DNA of 64,000 nucleotides from Microbacteriaceae bacterium UBA1487 (GTDB lineage: Bacteria; Actinomycetota; Actinomycetes; Actinomycetales; Microbacteriaceae), in assembly GCA_002325245.1 (NCBI GenBank), contig DCRR01000001.1:3951-67950 (forward strand), given 5' to 3'. Each line of letters opens with the position of its first letter. Position 1 is the stretch's first letter. The position numbers and the translations under genes were made by a program. Below, in pieces: positions 34,160 to 42,769 of the stretch. The notes beneath the pieces were generated by a model. That model was not told the origin of the DNA, did not search any database, and was given only the letters and a program-made list of their open reading frames with translations.

Positions 34160-35592
34160 CCGAAGGCCGGGGGGCGGAGCGTTCGCGTCGCGGGCGGCGC
34201 TCGTCGCGCGCGCCGATCCGCGCGATGCGCCCGTTTCTCGAGTCCCGCTACCGGATCCTCGCCGTGGCGCTGGTCCTGTCTCTCGCCGGGACGGGCGTGT
34301 GGCTCGTCGCGTCGGTGTTCCAGATTCGCGAACTGGGCGGCGGCCCCGTCGACCTGTCCTATGTCGCGACGGCGAACGCGGTCGGCCTGCTGCTCGCCGT
34401 CCTGTTCGGCGGCGCGGTCGCCGATCTGATCCCGCAGCAGCGCATCCTGCTGACGATCGAACTCACGAAGTCTCTCGTGGCGGGCGCGATCGCGGCGCTG
34501 GCGCTGACCGGCACGCTGCAGATCTGGCACCTGGCGGTGGTCGGGTTCGTGCTCGGCGTCGCGGACGGCTTCTTCTATCCGGCGTACTCGGCGCTGCTTC
34601 CCGCGATCCTTCCCGCCGATGATCTTCTCGCGGCGAACGGCGTCGAGGGCACGCTGCGGCCCACGATCATGCAGGCGGCGGGTCCGGCGCTGGCCGGTGC
34701 CGTGATCGCGGCGGCATCGCCCGCGCTCGCCTTCGTCGTGGTCGCGGCAGCGCAGTTCGCGGGCGCCCTCGTGCTGACGCGCCTGAGGCCGACGCCGCTG
34801 CGGCGCTCCGAACCGGAACCCGGCGACGAGGTGGCCCTGGCTGCCGACGCCCCCGCACCTCCGTCCGCGCGCAGCGCCGTGGGGAGCCTGCTGAGAGACA
34901 TCGCCGAGGGCTTCCGCTACATGGTGCGCACCCCGTGGCTGCTGGCCACCCTCGTCTTCGCCTCGCTGCTCGTGCTCGTCATCATGGGGCCGATCGAGGT
35001 GCTGCTGCCGTTCGCCGTCACCGACCAGACCGGGGGCGGGGCCGGTGCCTTCGCGCTCGTGCTCGCCGCCTTCGGCATCGGCAGCGCGATCGCCTCGCTC
35101 GTCGTCGCCTCGCTGCCGCTGCCGCGGCGCTATCTGACGGTGATGAACCTCGCGTGGGGGCTGAGCTGTCTGCCGCTCGTCGTGGTCGGGTTCACCGACC
35201 AGCTCTGGCTCATCGTGATCGCGGTGTTCATCGTCGGCGCCGGGTTCTCGGTCGGCCAGGTCATCTGGGGCACGCTGCTGCAGCGCCGCGTCCCGCCGGA
35301 GCTGCTGGGACGGATCTCGAGCCTCGACTTCTTCGTGTCGCTGCTGTTCATGCCGGTGTCGATGGCGATCGCGGGACCGATCGGCGAGTGGATCGGCTTC
35401 GGCCCCGCCTTCCTGATCGCGGGGCTCGTGCCGGCCGTGCTCGCCGTGCTCGTGATCGTGCTCGCGAGGCTGCCGCAGGACGAGCTGCGCCACCCCCTGG
35501 ACGTGGCGGGCGATGCGCGCGACGGGGGCATGACCGGGCTCGGGGCCAGCGAGCTGCTCTCGCGCGAACCCGGTGCGCCGAGCGCGAGCTGA
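34156..35592 (+). CDS. Major facilitator superfamily transporter
   Basis: 478 residues from GTG 34156. About twelve hydrophobic segments follow a basic start, with inner loops rich in Arg. The N-terminal half has the GGAVADLIPQQRI loop typical of tet/mef-type MFS members and DGFFYPAYSALLPAIL later. The best comparison is with MefA-like drug or macrolide efflux proteins (MFS_3 type). It is translationally coupled to the preceding VOC protein. The substrate is unknown. Confidence 0.85.
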   Translation: MTEGRGAERSRRGRRSSRAPIRAMRPFLESRYRILAVALVLSLAGTGVWLVASVFQIRELGGGPVDLSYVATANAVGLLLAVLFGGAVADLIPQQRILLTIELTKSLVAGAIAALALTGTLQIWHLAVVGFVLGVADGFFYPAYSALLPAILPADDLLAANGVEGTLRPTIMQAAGPALAGAVIAAASPALAFVVVAAAQFAGALVLTRLRPTPLRRSEPEPGDEVALAADAPAPPSARSAVGSLLRDIAEGFRYMVRTPWLLATLVFASLLVLVIMGPIEVLLPFAVTDQTGGGAGAFALVLAAFGIGSAIASLVVASLPLPRRYLTVMNLAWGLSCLPLVVVGFTDQLWLIVIAVFIVGAGFSVGQVIWGTLLQRRVPPELLGRISSLDFFVSLLFMPVSMAIAGPIGEWIGFGPAFLIAGLVPAVLAVLVIVLARLPQDELRHPLDVAGDARDGGMTGLGASELLSREPGAPSAS

Positions 35593-35620
35593 GCCGACGA
35601 GACTCGGGTTGAATGGGAGG

Positions 35621-37150
35621 ATGCACGCGCACCTCCTCGCCGCTCTGCGGGCCGACCTCTCGACGGCATCCTTTCGTGTCGACACGCTGCGGGAGCTCTG
35701 GGGTCCGATGGCGGATGCGGCGCTCGGACGCGGCGACCGAGTTCCGGCCGCCCGTGCGCTGGAGTCGCGGGACGAACCGGCGGCGATTCTCGCGCGGTTG
35801 TTCGTGCTCGGGCTCGAGGTCGACGCCTCCGAGGTCGCCGCGGCGCTGCCGACGCTCGGTGTTGCGGGAGCCGTCGACGCGGAGCTGCTGGAGCAGCACG
35901 GCGGGCTCTGCGTCGCGACTCTCGACCTGCGCCCCTACGACGTCATCGACGCGCGCGGGGCCGCGTGGTGGTGGCTCGCGAGCGACCTCGGTGAGATGGC
36001 GACCGGGGGCGCGCTCCGGCCCGACCACGTGCTGGGCGTCGGCGGCGCCTCATCGACCCTCGCCGGGCTGCAGCTGCCGGGCCGCGTCGGCCGTGCCCTC
36101 GATCTGGGAACAGGCAGCGGCATCCAGGCGCTCCATCTGGCGCGCGAGGCCGAGGAGGTCGTCGCTACCGACATCTCGACGCGAGCCCTCGACTTCGCCG
36201 CCATGACGGCCGGGCTGAACGAGGTGTCGCTCGATCTGCGACTCGGCAGCCTGTTCGAGCCGGTCGCGGGGGAGCGGTTCGATCGGATCGTCTCGAACCC
36301 GCCGTTCGTCATCACTCCGCGTCGGCCGGGTGTGCCCGAGTACGAGTACCGCGACGGCGGACGGGTCGGCGACGCGCTGCTCTCGGAGGTGGTGGCGGGG
36401 CTTGCGGAGCACCTTGCCCCCGGAGGAGTCGCGCAGCTGCTCGGCAACTGGGAGTACGGCGCTCGCGACGGGCTCGAGCGAGCGGTGGAGTGGGCCGAGG
36501 AGGCCGGACTCGAGTACTGGCTCATCGAACGCGAGACGCAGGATCCGGCCGCCTACGCCGAGACCTGGATCCGTGACGGCGGCACGCGACCGGGACATCC
36601 TGACTACGAGCCCCTGGTGGATGCCTGGCTGGACGATTTCGAGGCGCGGGGCGTGCGCGCGATCGGCTTCGGCTATCTGCTGCTGCGCGCGCCGGGCCGC
36701 ACGGCCTCCGCTCCGCTCGCTGCGCTGGCGCGCGCCGAGCGGCTCGACGCGGCGCTGGGGGATGCGGCGGCGGGTCTCGGGGGGCACCTCTCCGAGGCGC
36801 TCGCCGCCCATGACGCGATCGCCGCGCTCGACGACGACGGGCTCGCCGCGCTCCACCTGGAGGTGGCGCCCGATGTGACGGAGGAGCGCCACTACTGGCC
36901 GGGCGATGAGCACCCGACGGTGATGACGCTGCGGCAGGGCGGCGGCTTTCGACGCGAGTTCCGCGTCGGCACGGCGCTCGCCGCGGTCGTCGGCGCCTGC
37001 GACGGGGAACTGTCGCTCGGCAGCATCCTTGTCGCCGTCGCGGCGCTTCTCGACGTCGACGACGGCGCCCTGCGGGCGGAGATCCTGCCGGAGGTGCGGG
37101 AGCTGTGCCTCGGCGGGCTGCTTCGGATTCACGCCGGGGCCGCCTCGTAA
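35621..37150 (+). CDS. HemK/RsmC-like N5- or N-methyltransferase with extra N- and C-terminal domains
   Basis: 509 residues. After a roughly 150-residue N-terminal domain (DUF7059-like) comes a class I methyltransferase core: motif I ALDLGTGSGIQALHLAREA and the catalytic NPPF at VSNPPFVITPRR, the signature of methylation at a planar nitrogen. Beyond it, YEYRDGGR and a winged C-terminal region (residues about 380-505) complete the known actinobacterial protein of this layout. The target, RNA or protein, is not settled. The ATG at 35621 has GGGAGG directly upstream. Confidence 0.85.
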   Translation: MHAHLLAALRADLSTASFRVDTLRELWGPMADAALGRGDRVPAARALESRDEPAAILARLFVLGLEVDASEVAAALPTLGVAGAVDAELLEQHGGLCVATLDLRPYDVIDARGAAWWWLASDLGEMATGGALRPDHVLGVGGASSTLAGLQLPGRVGRALDLGTGSGIQALHLAREAEEVVATDISTRALDFAAMTAGLNEVSLDLRLGSLFEPVAGERFDRIVSNPPFVITPRRPGVPEYEYRDGGRVGDALLSEVVAGLAEHLAPGGVAQLLGNWEYGARDGLERAVEWAEEAGLEYWLIERETQDPAAYAETWIRDGGTRPGHPDYEPLVDAWLDDFEARGVRAIGFGYLLLRAPGRTASAPLAALARAERLDAALGDAAAGLGGHLSEALAAHDAIAALDDDGLAALHLEVAPDVTEERHYWPGDEHPTVMTLRQGGGFRREFRVGTALAAVVGACDGELSLGSILVAVAALLDVDDGALRAEILPEVRELCLGGLLRIHAGAAS

Positions 37151-37230
37151 CCACACCGTTATCGTGCATACAGCGTCGTTTCAGCGGGCGCCCAGACGGG
37201 GTTCGTAGCCTTGTCCCCGAAAGGACGGAC

Positions 37231-37794
37231 ATGGGACTCTTCGAACGGCTGTTCGGCGGCGTTGAGCAGTCGGCGGGGTCTGCGTCACCCTCGCGTCGAT
37301 CGTCGTCAACGGCGGATGAGCGGGCCATTGAGCGCTACCGCTACCTGATCCGCACCGCGCCCCCCGAGACGATCGAGCAGGTGCATGTCGAGGCCTTCGG
37401 CAAGCTGAGCGATGAGCAGCGGGCCGTCATCTACGAAGAGCTCAGCCGCGGCGCCGGAACCGGCGAACGACCGCTCTCCAGCGAGCCCGCGACTCTGGCG
37501 CGCGCCGCAACGCGCGCCGAGATGCGATCGCCGGGCTCGCTCGAGAGCTCGCTGACCGCGTCGCAGTCGGCGCCCAGTTTCGGCTCGATGGTGGCGAGCA
37601 CGCTGCTCGGCACCGTGGCCGGCTACGTGATCGGTTCGGCGCTCGTGAGCGCCTTCTTGCCGTGGGATGCCGCATACGACGCGCAGGACGCGAGCGGCGA
37701 CGAGGGCGCCGGAGCGAGCGCTGGCGAGGTCGGCTTCGACGACGGCTCGTTCGACAGCGCGTTCGGTGCCGACCTCGGAGGCTTCGACTTCTAG
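37231..37794 (+). CDS. Conserved hypothetical protein with central membrane helix
   Basis: 187 residues. A cytoplasmic N-terminal domain (ADERAIERYRYLIRTAPPETIEQVHVEAFGKLSDEQRAVIYEEL) of helical type is followed by one hydrophobic segment (SMVASTLLGTVAGYVIGSALVS) and a Gly/Asp/Ala-rich acidic tail. I do not recognise a named family. AAAGGA lies six bases upstream of the ATG. The stop is six bases from the next, convergent, small gene. Confidence 0.6.
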   Translation: MGLFERLFGGVEQSAGSASPSRRSSSTADERAIERYRYLIRTAPPETIEQVHVEAFGKLSDEQRAVIYEELSRGAGTGERPLSSEPATLARAATRAEMRSPGSLESSLTASQSAPSFGSMVASTLLGTVAGYVIGSALVSAFLPWDAAYDAQDASGDEGAGASAGEVGFDDGSFDSAFGADLGGFDF

Positions 37795-37800
37795 GTTGGG

Positions 37801-38022
37801 CTACGCCCGGGCCACGCGCTCGGCCGCCGTCTCCAGGTCGAGGCACTGGGCCACCTCGACCGCGGTGTTGTAGACGGGTCCCGACAGCGCGACGTAGACG
37901 CGGCCCGCGCAGACGACGTAGCCGATGGTCGCGGTTTCGCGCTCGACGCGGTAGATGCCCTCGACCGCCTGCGTGACGAGCAGCTCCGCGCCTCGCGTGT
38001 CGTGCCCGATGGTGTCCTTCAT
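37801..38022 (-). CDS. Small hypothetical protein
   Basis: 73 residues preceded by GGGAGG at ideal spacing from the ATG at 38022. The sequence (ELLVTQAVEGIYRVERETATIGYVVCAGRVYVAL) is of an amphipathic beta/alpha type with two cysteines, no signal peptide and no membrane segment. I do not recognise a family. The strong ribosome site and codon use support a real gene. Confidence 0.6.
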   Translation of the reverse strand: MKDTIGHDTRGAELLVTQAVEGIYRVERETATIGYVVCAGRVYVALSGPVYNTAVEVAQCLDLETAAERVARA

Positions 38023-38379
38023 GGTGCCTCCCGGCTCGTCATCGTGCCGGTGCGAAGTGTGGACTCCGCGCCGATCCGGAATCACTTCCATGACACACCC
38101 GGATTCGCCGAGGAGCAAGGGTCGTACCCGAGTATTTGCCGAGACTCCACCTGTGCGTCCTCTCATGAGCCGCCCAGAGCTCGTCCAGGTTGATGTCGCA
38201 GTATCGATGTGGGCCCAGTTGGGCGCGGTGTGCATCTTCCGCCGAGTTCCCCGGTTGCCGGGCCCTCACCCCTCGTTGAACGGCCACAGTCGGCTTCTCG
38301 GCGCGTCATGCGCGCAGCGCACTGGCGTGCGCCCGATCGAAAGTGCTCCTCCTTGTTCCACTCCCACGTCCCGCCCGCA
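38023..38379. other. 357-bp intergenic region before the M23 gene
   Basis: No convincing gene is present on either strand. A CCCGG-TTG-CCGGG hairpin lies near 38255. The expected c-di-AMP (ydaO-type) riboswitch core is not recognisable on either strand. It probably carries the two divergent promoters and a long leader for the peptidase gene. Confidence 0.5.
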
Positions 38380-39090
38380 GTGCCCCTGCCCCACGACCCT
38401 GATCTGCTCCCCAACGTCGACATCGAAGAACACCACGTCTTCGGCTCTCGGCGCGCCTTTCTCGACCTCGGCCGTCGCAAGCTCGCCGTCGGCGCCGCGG
38501 CGATCTGCCTGATGAGCCTCGGCATCAACGAGCTCCCCGCCGCCGCGACCACGGTCCAGGCGGAAGAAGCGGAGGCGAGCCTGCAGTCGTTCTCCACGGG
38601 CTACGTCGCCACGCCGGAGATCGAGCGCAGCGGCTACGACGTGTCGAGCTACACCGTCGTGCAGTGGCCGATCAATCCGGGCACCGCCGTCAGCGACTAC
38701 TTCGGATCCCGGGTCCCACCGTGTGCCACGTGCTCGTCGTACCACCTCGGCATCGACTGGGATGCGGAGTCGGGCAGCGCGGTCGGCGCGATCGCCGAGG
38801 GAACCGTCGTCGGCCTCGACAGCATCTCAGGCGACCTGGGGGTGCACGTCGTGATCGAGCACGAGATCGACGGTCAGATCGTCCGCAGCGTCTACGCGCA
38901 CCTGCTGTCCGGAAGCGTGCCGGTGGCGGTCGGCCAGACCGTGTCGCCGGGCGACACCGTCGGACGAGTCGGCAACACCGGTCTCAGCACCGGTGCGCAC
39001 CTCCACCTCGCGATGATCGACGTCGACGGCACCTTCTTCGACCCGCTGTCGTGGCTGCAGTCCCACGTCAACGTCGAGTGGGGTCAGTAG
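38380..39090 (+). CDS. M23-family (LytM-like) peptidoglycan peptidase
   Basis: 236 residues from GTG 38380. An N-terminal hydrophobic segment near LAVGAAAICLMSLGINELPAA suggests export or membrane anchoring. The C-terminal LytM domain shows the zinc ligands HLGID (HxxxD) and GAHLHL (HxH) and the G-x-N-T-G-L-S-T-G run typical of M23. It would cleave peptidoglycan peptide bridges outside the membrane, during growth or division. No strong ribosome site is seen; ATG 38308 is another in-frame start. The start is uncertain. Confidence 0.82.
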   Translation: MPLPHDPDLLPNVDIEEHHVFGSRRAFLDLGRRKLAVGAAAICLMSLGINELPAAATTVQAEEAEASLQSFSTGYVATPEIERSGYDVSSYTVVQWPINPGTAVSDYFGSRVPPCATCSSYHLGIDWDAESGSAVGAIAEGTVVGLDSISGDLGVHVVIEHEIDGQIVRSVYAHLLSGSVPVAVGQTVSPGDTVGRVGNTGLSTGAHLHLAMIDVDGTFFDPLSWLQSHVNVEWGQ

Positions 39091-39109
39091 GCGCGGGTAG
39101 CCTGTCCCG

Positions 39110-39622
39110 GTGACCTCGCCGCGCATCCGTCCCTACGCACCCGACGACCTCGACGCACTGGTCGCCATCAACGACGCCGCGTACCCGGCGGTGCCGGTCA
39201 CGGGGCGCACGGAGCTTGCCGCGCTTGCCGAGCTCGCCGTGCCGCGCCTCGTGGTGGACGACGGTGCTCCGGCCGGCTTCCTCTTCGCGCTGCCCCCGGG
39301 TCGTGACTACGACAGCGAGAACTATCGCTGGTTCAGCGAACGCGCCGAGCGCACCGGACGGGGCTTCCTCTACGTCGATCGCATCGTGCTGGCTCCTCGA
39401 CTTCAGAGCCAGGGCTTCGGCCCTCGACTGTACGCGGCGGTCTTCGAGGCCGCGCGCGCCGCGGGGCACCCCGAAGTGCTCTGCGAAGTCAACGTCGAGC
39501 CGCCGAACCCGGGCTCTCTCGCCTTCCATGGCCGGCTCGGATTCCGTGAGGTCGGGCGGCAGTCGACCAAGGGCGGACGCGTCGAGGTCGCGCTGTTCGC
39601 CGCCGAGGTGCCACGGGCCTAG
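39110..39622 (+). CDS. GNAT-family N-acetyltransferase
   Basis: 170 residues from GTG 39110. It has the GNAT pattern: RIRPYAPDDLDALVAINDAAYP at the start, the acetyl-CoA loop region after VDRIVLAPRLQSQGFGPRLY, including R-x2-G-x-G/A, and the FHGRLGFREVG motif. The substrate is unknown. It is located between a peptidoglycan hydrolase and a glycosyltransferase, all on the plus strand, 20 bp and 10 bp apart. Confidence 0.85.
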   Translation: MTSPRIRPYAPDDLDALVAINDAAYPAVPVTGRTELAALAELAVPRLVVDDGAPAGFLFALPPGRDYDSENYRWFSERAERTGRGFLYVDRIVLAPRLQSQGFGPRLYAAVFEAARAAGHPEVLCEVNVEPPNPGSLAFHGRLGFREVGRQSTKGGRVEVALFAAEVPRA

Positions 39623-39631
39623 CATCAACAC

Positions 39632-40450
39632 ATGACCACCCCCGCGCCCACGGTGTCGATCGTGATTCCGGCGTACAACGAGGAGTCGACGATTCGCGCG
39701 TGCGTCGTCGCGGCGATCGAGCAGACGGTTCCCGCCGACGAGATCCTCGTGATCGACAACAAGTCGACCGACGGCACGCTCGCGCTGCTGCACTCGCTGC
39801 AGCAGGAGTTTCCCGCTGCGCCGCTGCGCGTCTTCTCGCAAGCCGCCGAGCAGGGGCTCGTCCCGACGCGGAACTTCGGCATGGACCTGGCGCTCGGCGA
39901 GGTGATCGGGAGAATCGACGCCGACTCGGTGCTCGAACCCGACTGGGTCGAGCAGGTGAAGGCGATCTTCGCCGACCCGAGCGTCGGCGCGGCGACCGGG
40001 CCGGTGATCTACTACGACATGCCGTTGCGGCGCTGGGGCCACCGAGCCGACGACACCCTGCGTCGCGGCATTCTGAAGCTCGCGCGCGACTACCATTTCG
40101 TGTTCGGCAGCAACATGGCCGTGCGCGCGAGCGCCTGGCACGACATCCGTGACGTCGTGTGCCGGGACGAAGCCGACGAGATGCACGAAGACATCGACAT
40201 CAGCATCCACCTGTTCGATCGCGGGCACCGCGTGGTGTACGGCTCGAAGATGGTCGCCGGAATGTCGGCACGACGGCTCGACGACAGCCCGCGCGACTAC
40301 TTCTACTACGTGCGCCGCTTCGACCGCACCTACGATGCCCACGGGATCACGAACCCCGCGCTTCGGGCGCCGATGGTGATCTTCTCGGCGATCTACCCGC
40401 TGCTGCACGGGGTGCGCTGGTCACGAGCCCGCCGGGCCGCCCTGCGCTGA
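39632..40450 (+). CDS. Family 2 glycosyltransferase
   Basis: 272 residues. The GT-A fold starts with VSIVIPAYNEESTIRACVVAAI and continues with ILVIDNKSTDGTL, the nucleotide-sugar-binding DXD-like region IGRIDADSVLEPDWV and the GEVIGR segment. A later MHEDIDISIHLFDRGHRVVYG includes the catalytic Asp-type ED motif. There is no membrane helix of the polymerase type. Donor and acceptor are not determined. It may modify envelope glycans. Confidence 0.85.
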   Translation: MTTPAPTVSIVIPAYNEESTIRACVVAAIEQTVPADEILVIDNKSTDGTLALLHSLQQEFPAAPLRVFSQAAEQGLVPTRNFGMDLALGEVIGRIDADSVLEPDWVEQVKAIFADPSVGAATGPVIYYDMPLRRWGHRADDTLRRGILKLARDYHFVFGSNMAVRASAWHDIRDVVCRDEADEMHEDIDISIHLFDRGHRVVYGSKMVAGMSARRLDDSPRDYFYYVRRFDRTYDAHGITNPALRAPMVIFSAIYPLLHGVRWSRARRAALR

Positions 40451-40484
40451 CGCCGCGAGGCGCACGCGCTATGCTCGGGGACGA

Positions 40485-40576
40485 ACACGGGAGTCCGGTA
40501 GGCCGGGCTGAGAGGAAGCTCATCAAGCTTCGACCGTCGAACCTGATCCGGATCATGCCGGCGCAGGGAGGCATCT
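40485..40576 (+). ncRNA. TPP (THI-box) riboswitch
   Basis: The sequence has the conserved TPP aptamer layout: the P1-P2 strand beginning CACGGGAGTCC, the pyrimidine-sensing GGGCTGAGAGG loop, and the pyrophosphate-sensing ACCTGATCCGGATCATGCC segment, closed by GCAGGGAGG. It lies about 65 bp before the thiamine-precursor importer, confirming control of that operon by thiamine diphosphate. Confidence 0.93.
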
Positions 40577-40608
40577 CTGGTTGATCGCCCATCGCGCGAT
40601 TGATCGCC

Positions 40609-40636
40609 CGTGCACTTTCCTCAACGAAAGGGCACG
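40609..40636 (+). promoter_or_regulatory. SD-sequestering hairpin of the TPP riboswitch
   Basis: CGTGCACTTTC (40609-40619) pairs with GAAAGGGCACG (40626-40636) with one mismatch and a six-base loop. The right arm contains AAAGGG, the Shine-Dalgarno of the GTG at 40641. The hairpin would block ribosome access when TPP is bound, a translational expression platform. Confidence 0.65.
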
Positions 40637-40640
40637 ATTC

Positions 40641-41264
40641 GTGACCACGCAATCCACTCTTCCCACCTCCGCGAAGCGGACGATCGTCTGGCGCTGGCGC
40701 GTCGTCGACGTCGTCGTGGCCGCCGTCATCGGCGTCGCCGCCGGAGTGGTGTTCTGGGCCTTCGGGCTCGCCTACTCGATCCCGGGCGACGCGCTCGGGG
40801 CGCTCCTCCCCGGGGCCCAGGGCCTGCTGTACGGCGTCTGGCTGTTCGCGGGCGTGCTCGGCGGCATCATCATCCGCAAGCCCGGAGCGGCGCTGTTCAC
40901 CGAACTGGTCGCGGCGAGCGTCTCGGCGCTCATCGGCACCTACTGGGGGCCGCTCACGCTCGTCTCCGGCCTCGTGCAGGGCCTCGGCGCCGAACTGGTG
41001 CTGCTCGCCTTCCTCTACGCCAACTGGCGCGTCTACGTCGCGATGCTCGCCGGCGCGGGTGCCGGCCTCGCGGCGGCACTCAGCGAGTTCGTCATCTACT
41101 ACGTCGGCGTCGAGCCGGCCTTCATGGTCGTCTACGCGATCTGCTTCGCGATCTCGGGTGCTGTGATCGCCGGACTCGGCTCGTGGCTGCTCATGCGGGC
41201 GCTCGCGGCGACCGGGGCGCTCAGCCGCTTCGCCGCCGGACGCGAGCGGACCGCCGAGGTCTAG
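40641..41264 (+). CDS. ykoE: ECF transporter substrate-specific component, YkoE-like
   Basis: 207 residues from GTG 40641, placed behind a TPP riboswitch and an AAAGGG ribosome site. It has about six helices, and the sequence RWRVVDVVVAAVIGVAAGVVFWAFG with GYW-like SALIGTYWGPLTLV matches YkoE, the hydroxymethylpyrimidine/thiamine-binding S component of the YkoEDC ECF importer. It binds the vitamin precursor in the membrane and hands it to YkoDC. Confidence 0.92.
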   Translation: MTTQSTLPTSAKRTIVWRWRVVDVVVAAVIGVAAGVVFWAFGLAYSIPGDALGALLPGAQGLLYGVWLFAGVLGGIIIRKPGAALFTELVAASVSALIGTYWGPLTLVSGLVQGLGAELVLLAFLYANWRVYVAMLAGAGAGLAAALSEFVIYYVGVEPAFMVVYAICFAISGAVIAGLGSWLLMRALAATGALSRFAAGRERTAEV

Positions 41265-41272
41265 GCACGCTC

Positions 41273-42769
41273 ATGACCCCACCCGTGACGCACTCGGACA
41301 CCGCGACGCACCTCGGTGCGCCCGCGCGTCTGAGCGCGCACGGGTGGGGCTGGCGGCACGCCGGGCGACGCGCCTGGGCGGTGCGCGCGCTCGACGTCAG
41401 CATCGAGCCGGGGGAGCGGGTGCTGCTGCTCGGTCCTTCGGGCTCCGGGAAGTCCACGCTGCTCGCGGGCCTCGCCGGGGTGCTCGGCGGTGCGGAGGAG
41501 GGTGAGACCGAGGGGACGCTGCGCGTCGACCGGGATCAGCCCGCCGCCGCGCGCGGGCGCGTCGGACTGGTGCTGCAGGATCCCGAGTCCCACGCGGTCA
41601 TGGCCCGCGTCGGAGACGACGTCGCGTTCGGTCCCGAGAACCTCGGGGTGCCGCGCGACGAGATCTGGTCACGCGTGGACGCGGCGCTGGCCGCGGTCGG
41701 GCTCGACGTCGGACGCGCGCACTCCACCTCGGCGCTCTCGGGCGGGCAGAAGCAGCGCCTCGCGCTCGCCGGGGTGCTCGCCATGCGGCCGGGGGCGCTG
41801 CTGCTGGACGAGCCGACCGCGAATCTCGACCCGGCGGGTGCCCGGGAGGTTCGCGACGCGGTCGCCGAGGTGATCGATCGCACCGGGGCGACGCTCCTCG
41901 TCGTGGAGCATCGAGTCGACCTGTGGCACGACCTCGTCAATCGCGTGCTGGTGCTCGGTGCCGATGGCTCGCTCATCGCCGACGGCACGCCGGCGCGGAT
42001 TCTCGAGGAGCGCGGCGCGGAGCTGGCGGCCGGCGGAGTGTGGGTGCCGGGGCGGGAGCCGCGGCTCGCATCTCGGCCAGCAGGCTCGGCCGGCCCCGAG
42101 ATGGTCTCGGCCACGGCGCTGCGCGTGGCCCGGGAGCGCGGCCGCCCGCTGCCGTGGACGCTCGACGCCACGTTCTCCGCGGGCGAGACTGTCGCGCTGA
42201 CCGGGCCGAACGGCGTGGGCAAGTCCACGCTCGCGCTCACCCTCGCCGGCCTCGTTCCCCCCGCCGCGGGGAGCGTCGACGCGAGCCCGGAGCTGGCGGG
42301 CGGACTGGCCGGCGCCCCGCACCGCTGGCGCTCGCGCGAGCTGCTGACCCGCTTCGGAATGGTCTTCCAGGCGCCCGAGCACCAGTTCGTCGCGGCGACC
42401 GTGCGCGAGGAGCTCGCGGTCGGTCCCCGGAGTCTGGGGCTGTCCGAGGCGGAGGTCGAGGCGCACGTCGGCGGCCTGCTCGACCGACTCGGCCTGGCCG
42501 CGCTCGCGGGCGCGAACCCGTTCACGCTGTCCGGCGGGCAGAAGCGCCGACTCTCGGTCGGCACCGCCCTCGCGACGCGTCCGCGGGTTCTGCTCCTGGA
42601 CGAGCCGACTTTCGGACAGGATGCGCTGAGCTGGGCCTCCCTCGTCGAGCTCATCGACGAGGTGCGTGCCGAGGGAAGCGCGGTGATCGCGGCATCTCAC
42701 GATGAGCACTTCGTGCGCGAGGCTGCCACGACGCAGCTTCGGCTGACGGCAGCCGGGGTGGGCTCATGA
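41273..42769 (+). CDS. ykoD: ECF transporter duplicated ATPase, YkoD-like
   Basis: 498 residues with two complete ATP-binding domains. The first has [17 protein letters not shown] and LLLDEPTANLD; the second has GPNGVGKST, LSGGQKRR and LLLDEPTFGQD. This double ATPase is characteristic of YkoD-type energy-coupling modules. It starts at the ATG at 41273, nine bases after ykoE. The stop overlaps the next start (ATGA), so the subunits are coupled. It supplies energy to thiamine-precursor import. Confidence 0.93.
   Translation: MTPPVTHSDTATHLGAPARLSAHGWGWRHAGRRAWAVRALDVSIEPGERVLLLGPSGSGKSTLLAGLAGVLGGAEEGETEGTLRVDRDQPAAARGRVGLVLQDPESHAVMARVGDDVAFGPENLGVPRDEIWSRVDAALAAVGLDVGRAHSTSALSGGQKQRLALAGVLAMRPGALLLDEPTANLDPAGAREVRDAVAEVIDRTGATLLVVEHRVDLWHDLVNRVLVLGADGSLIADGTPARILEERGAELAAGGVWVPGREPRLASRPAGSAGPEMVSATALRVARERGRPLPWTLDATFSAGETVALTGPNGVGKSTLALTLAGLVPPAAGSVDASPELAGGLAGAPHRWRSRELLTRFGMVFQAPEHQFVAATVREELAVGPRSLGLSEAEVEAHVGGLLDRLGLAALAGANPFTLSGGQKRRLSVGTALATRPRVLLLDEPTFGQDALSWASLVELIDEVRAEGSAVIAASHDEHFVREAATTQLRLTAAGVGS

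Noticed and set aside
38023..38379. Possible c-di-AMP riboswitch before the M23 peptidase gene
   Set aside because: The expected conserved core is not recognisable on either strand, and only a small GC hairpin is present.
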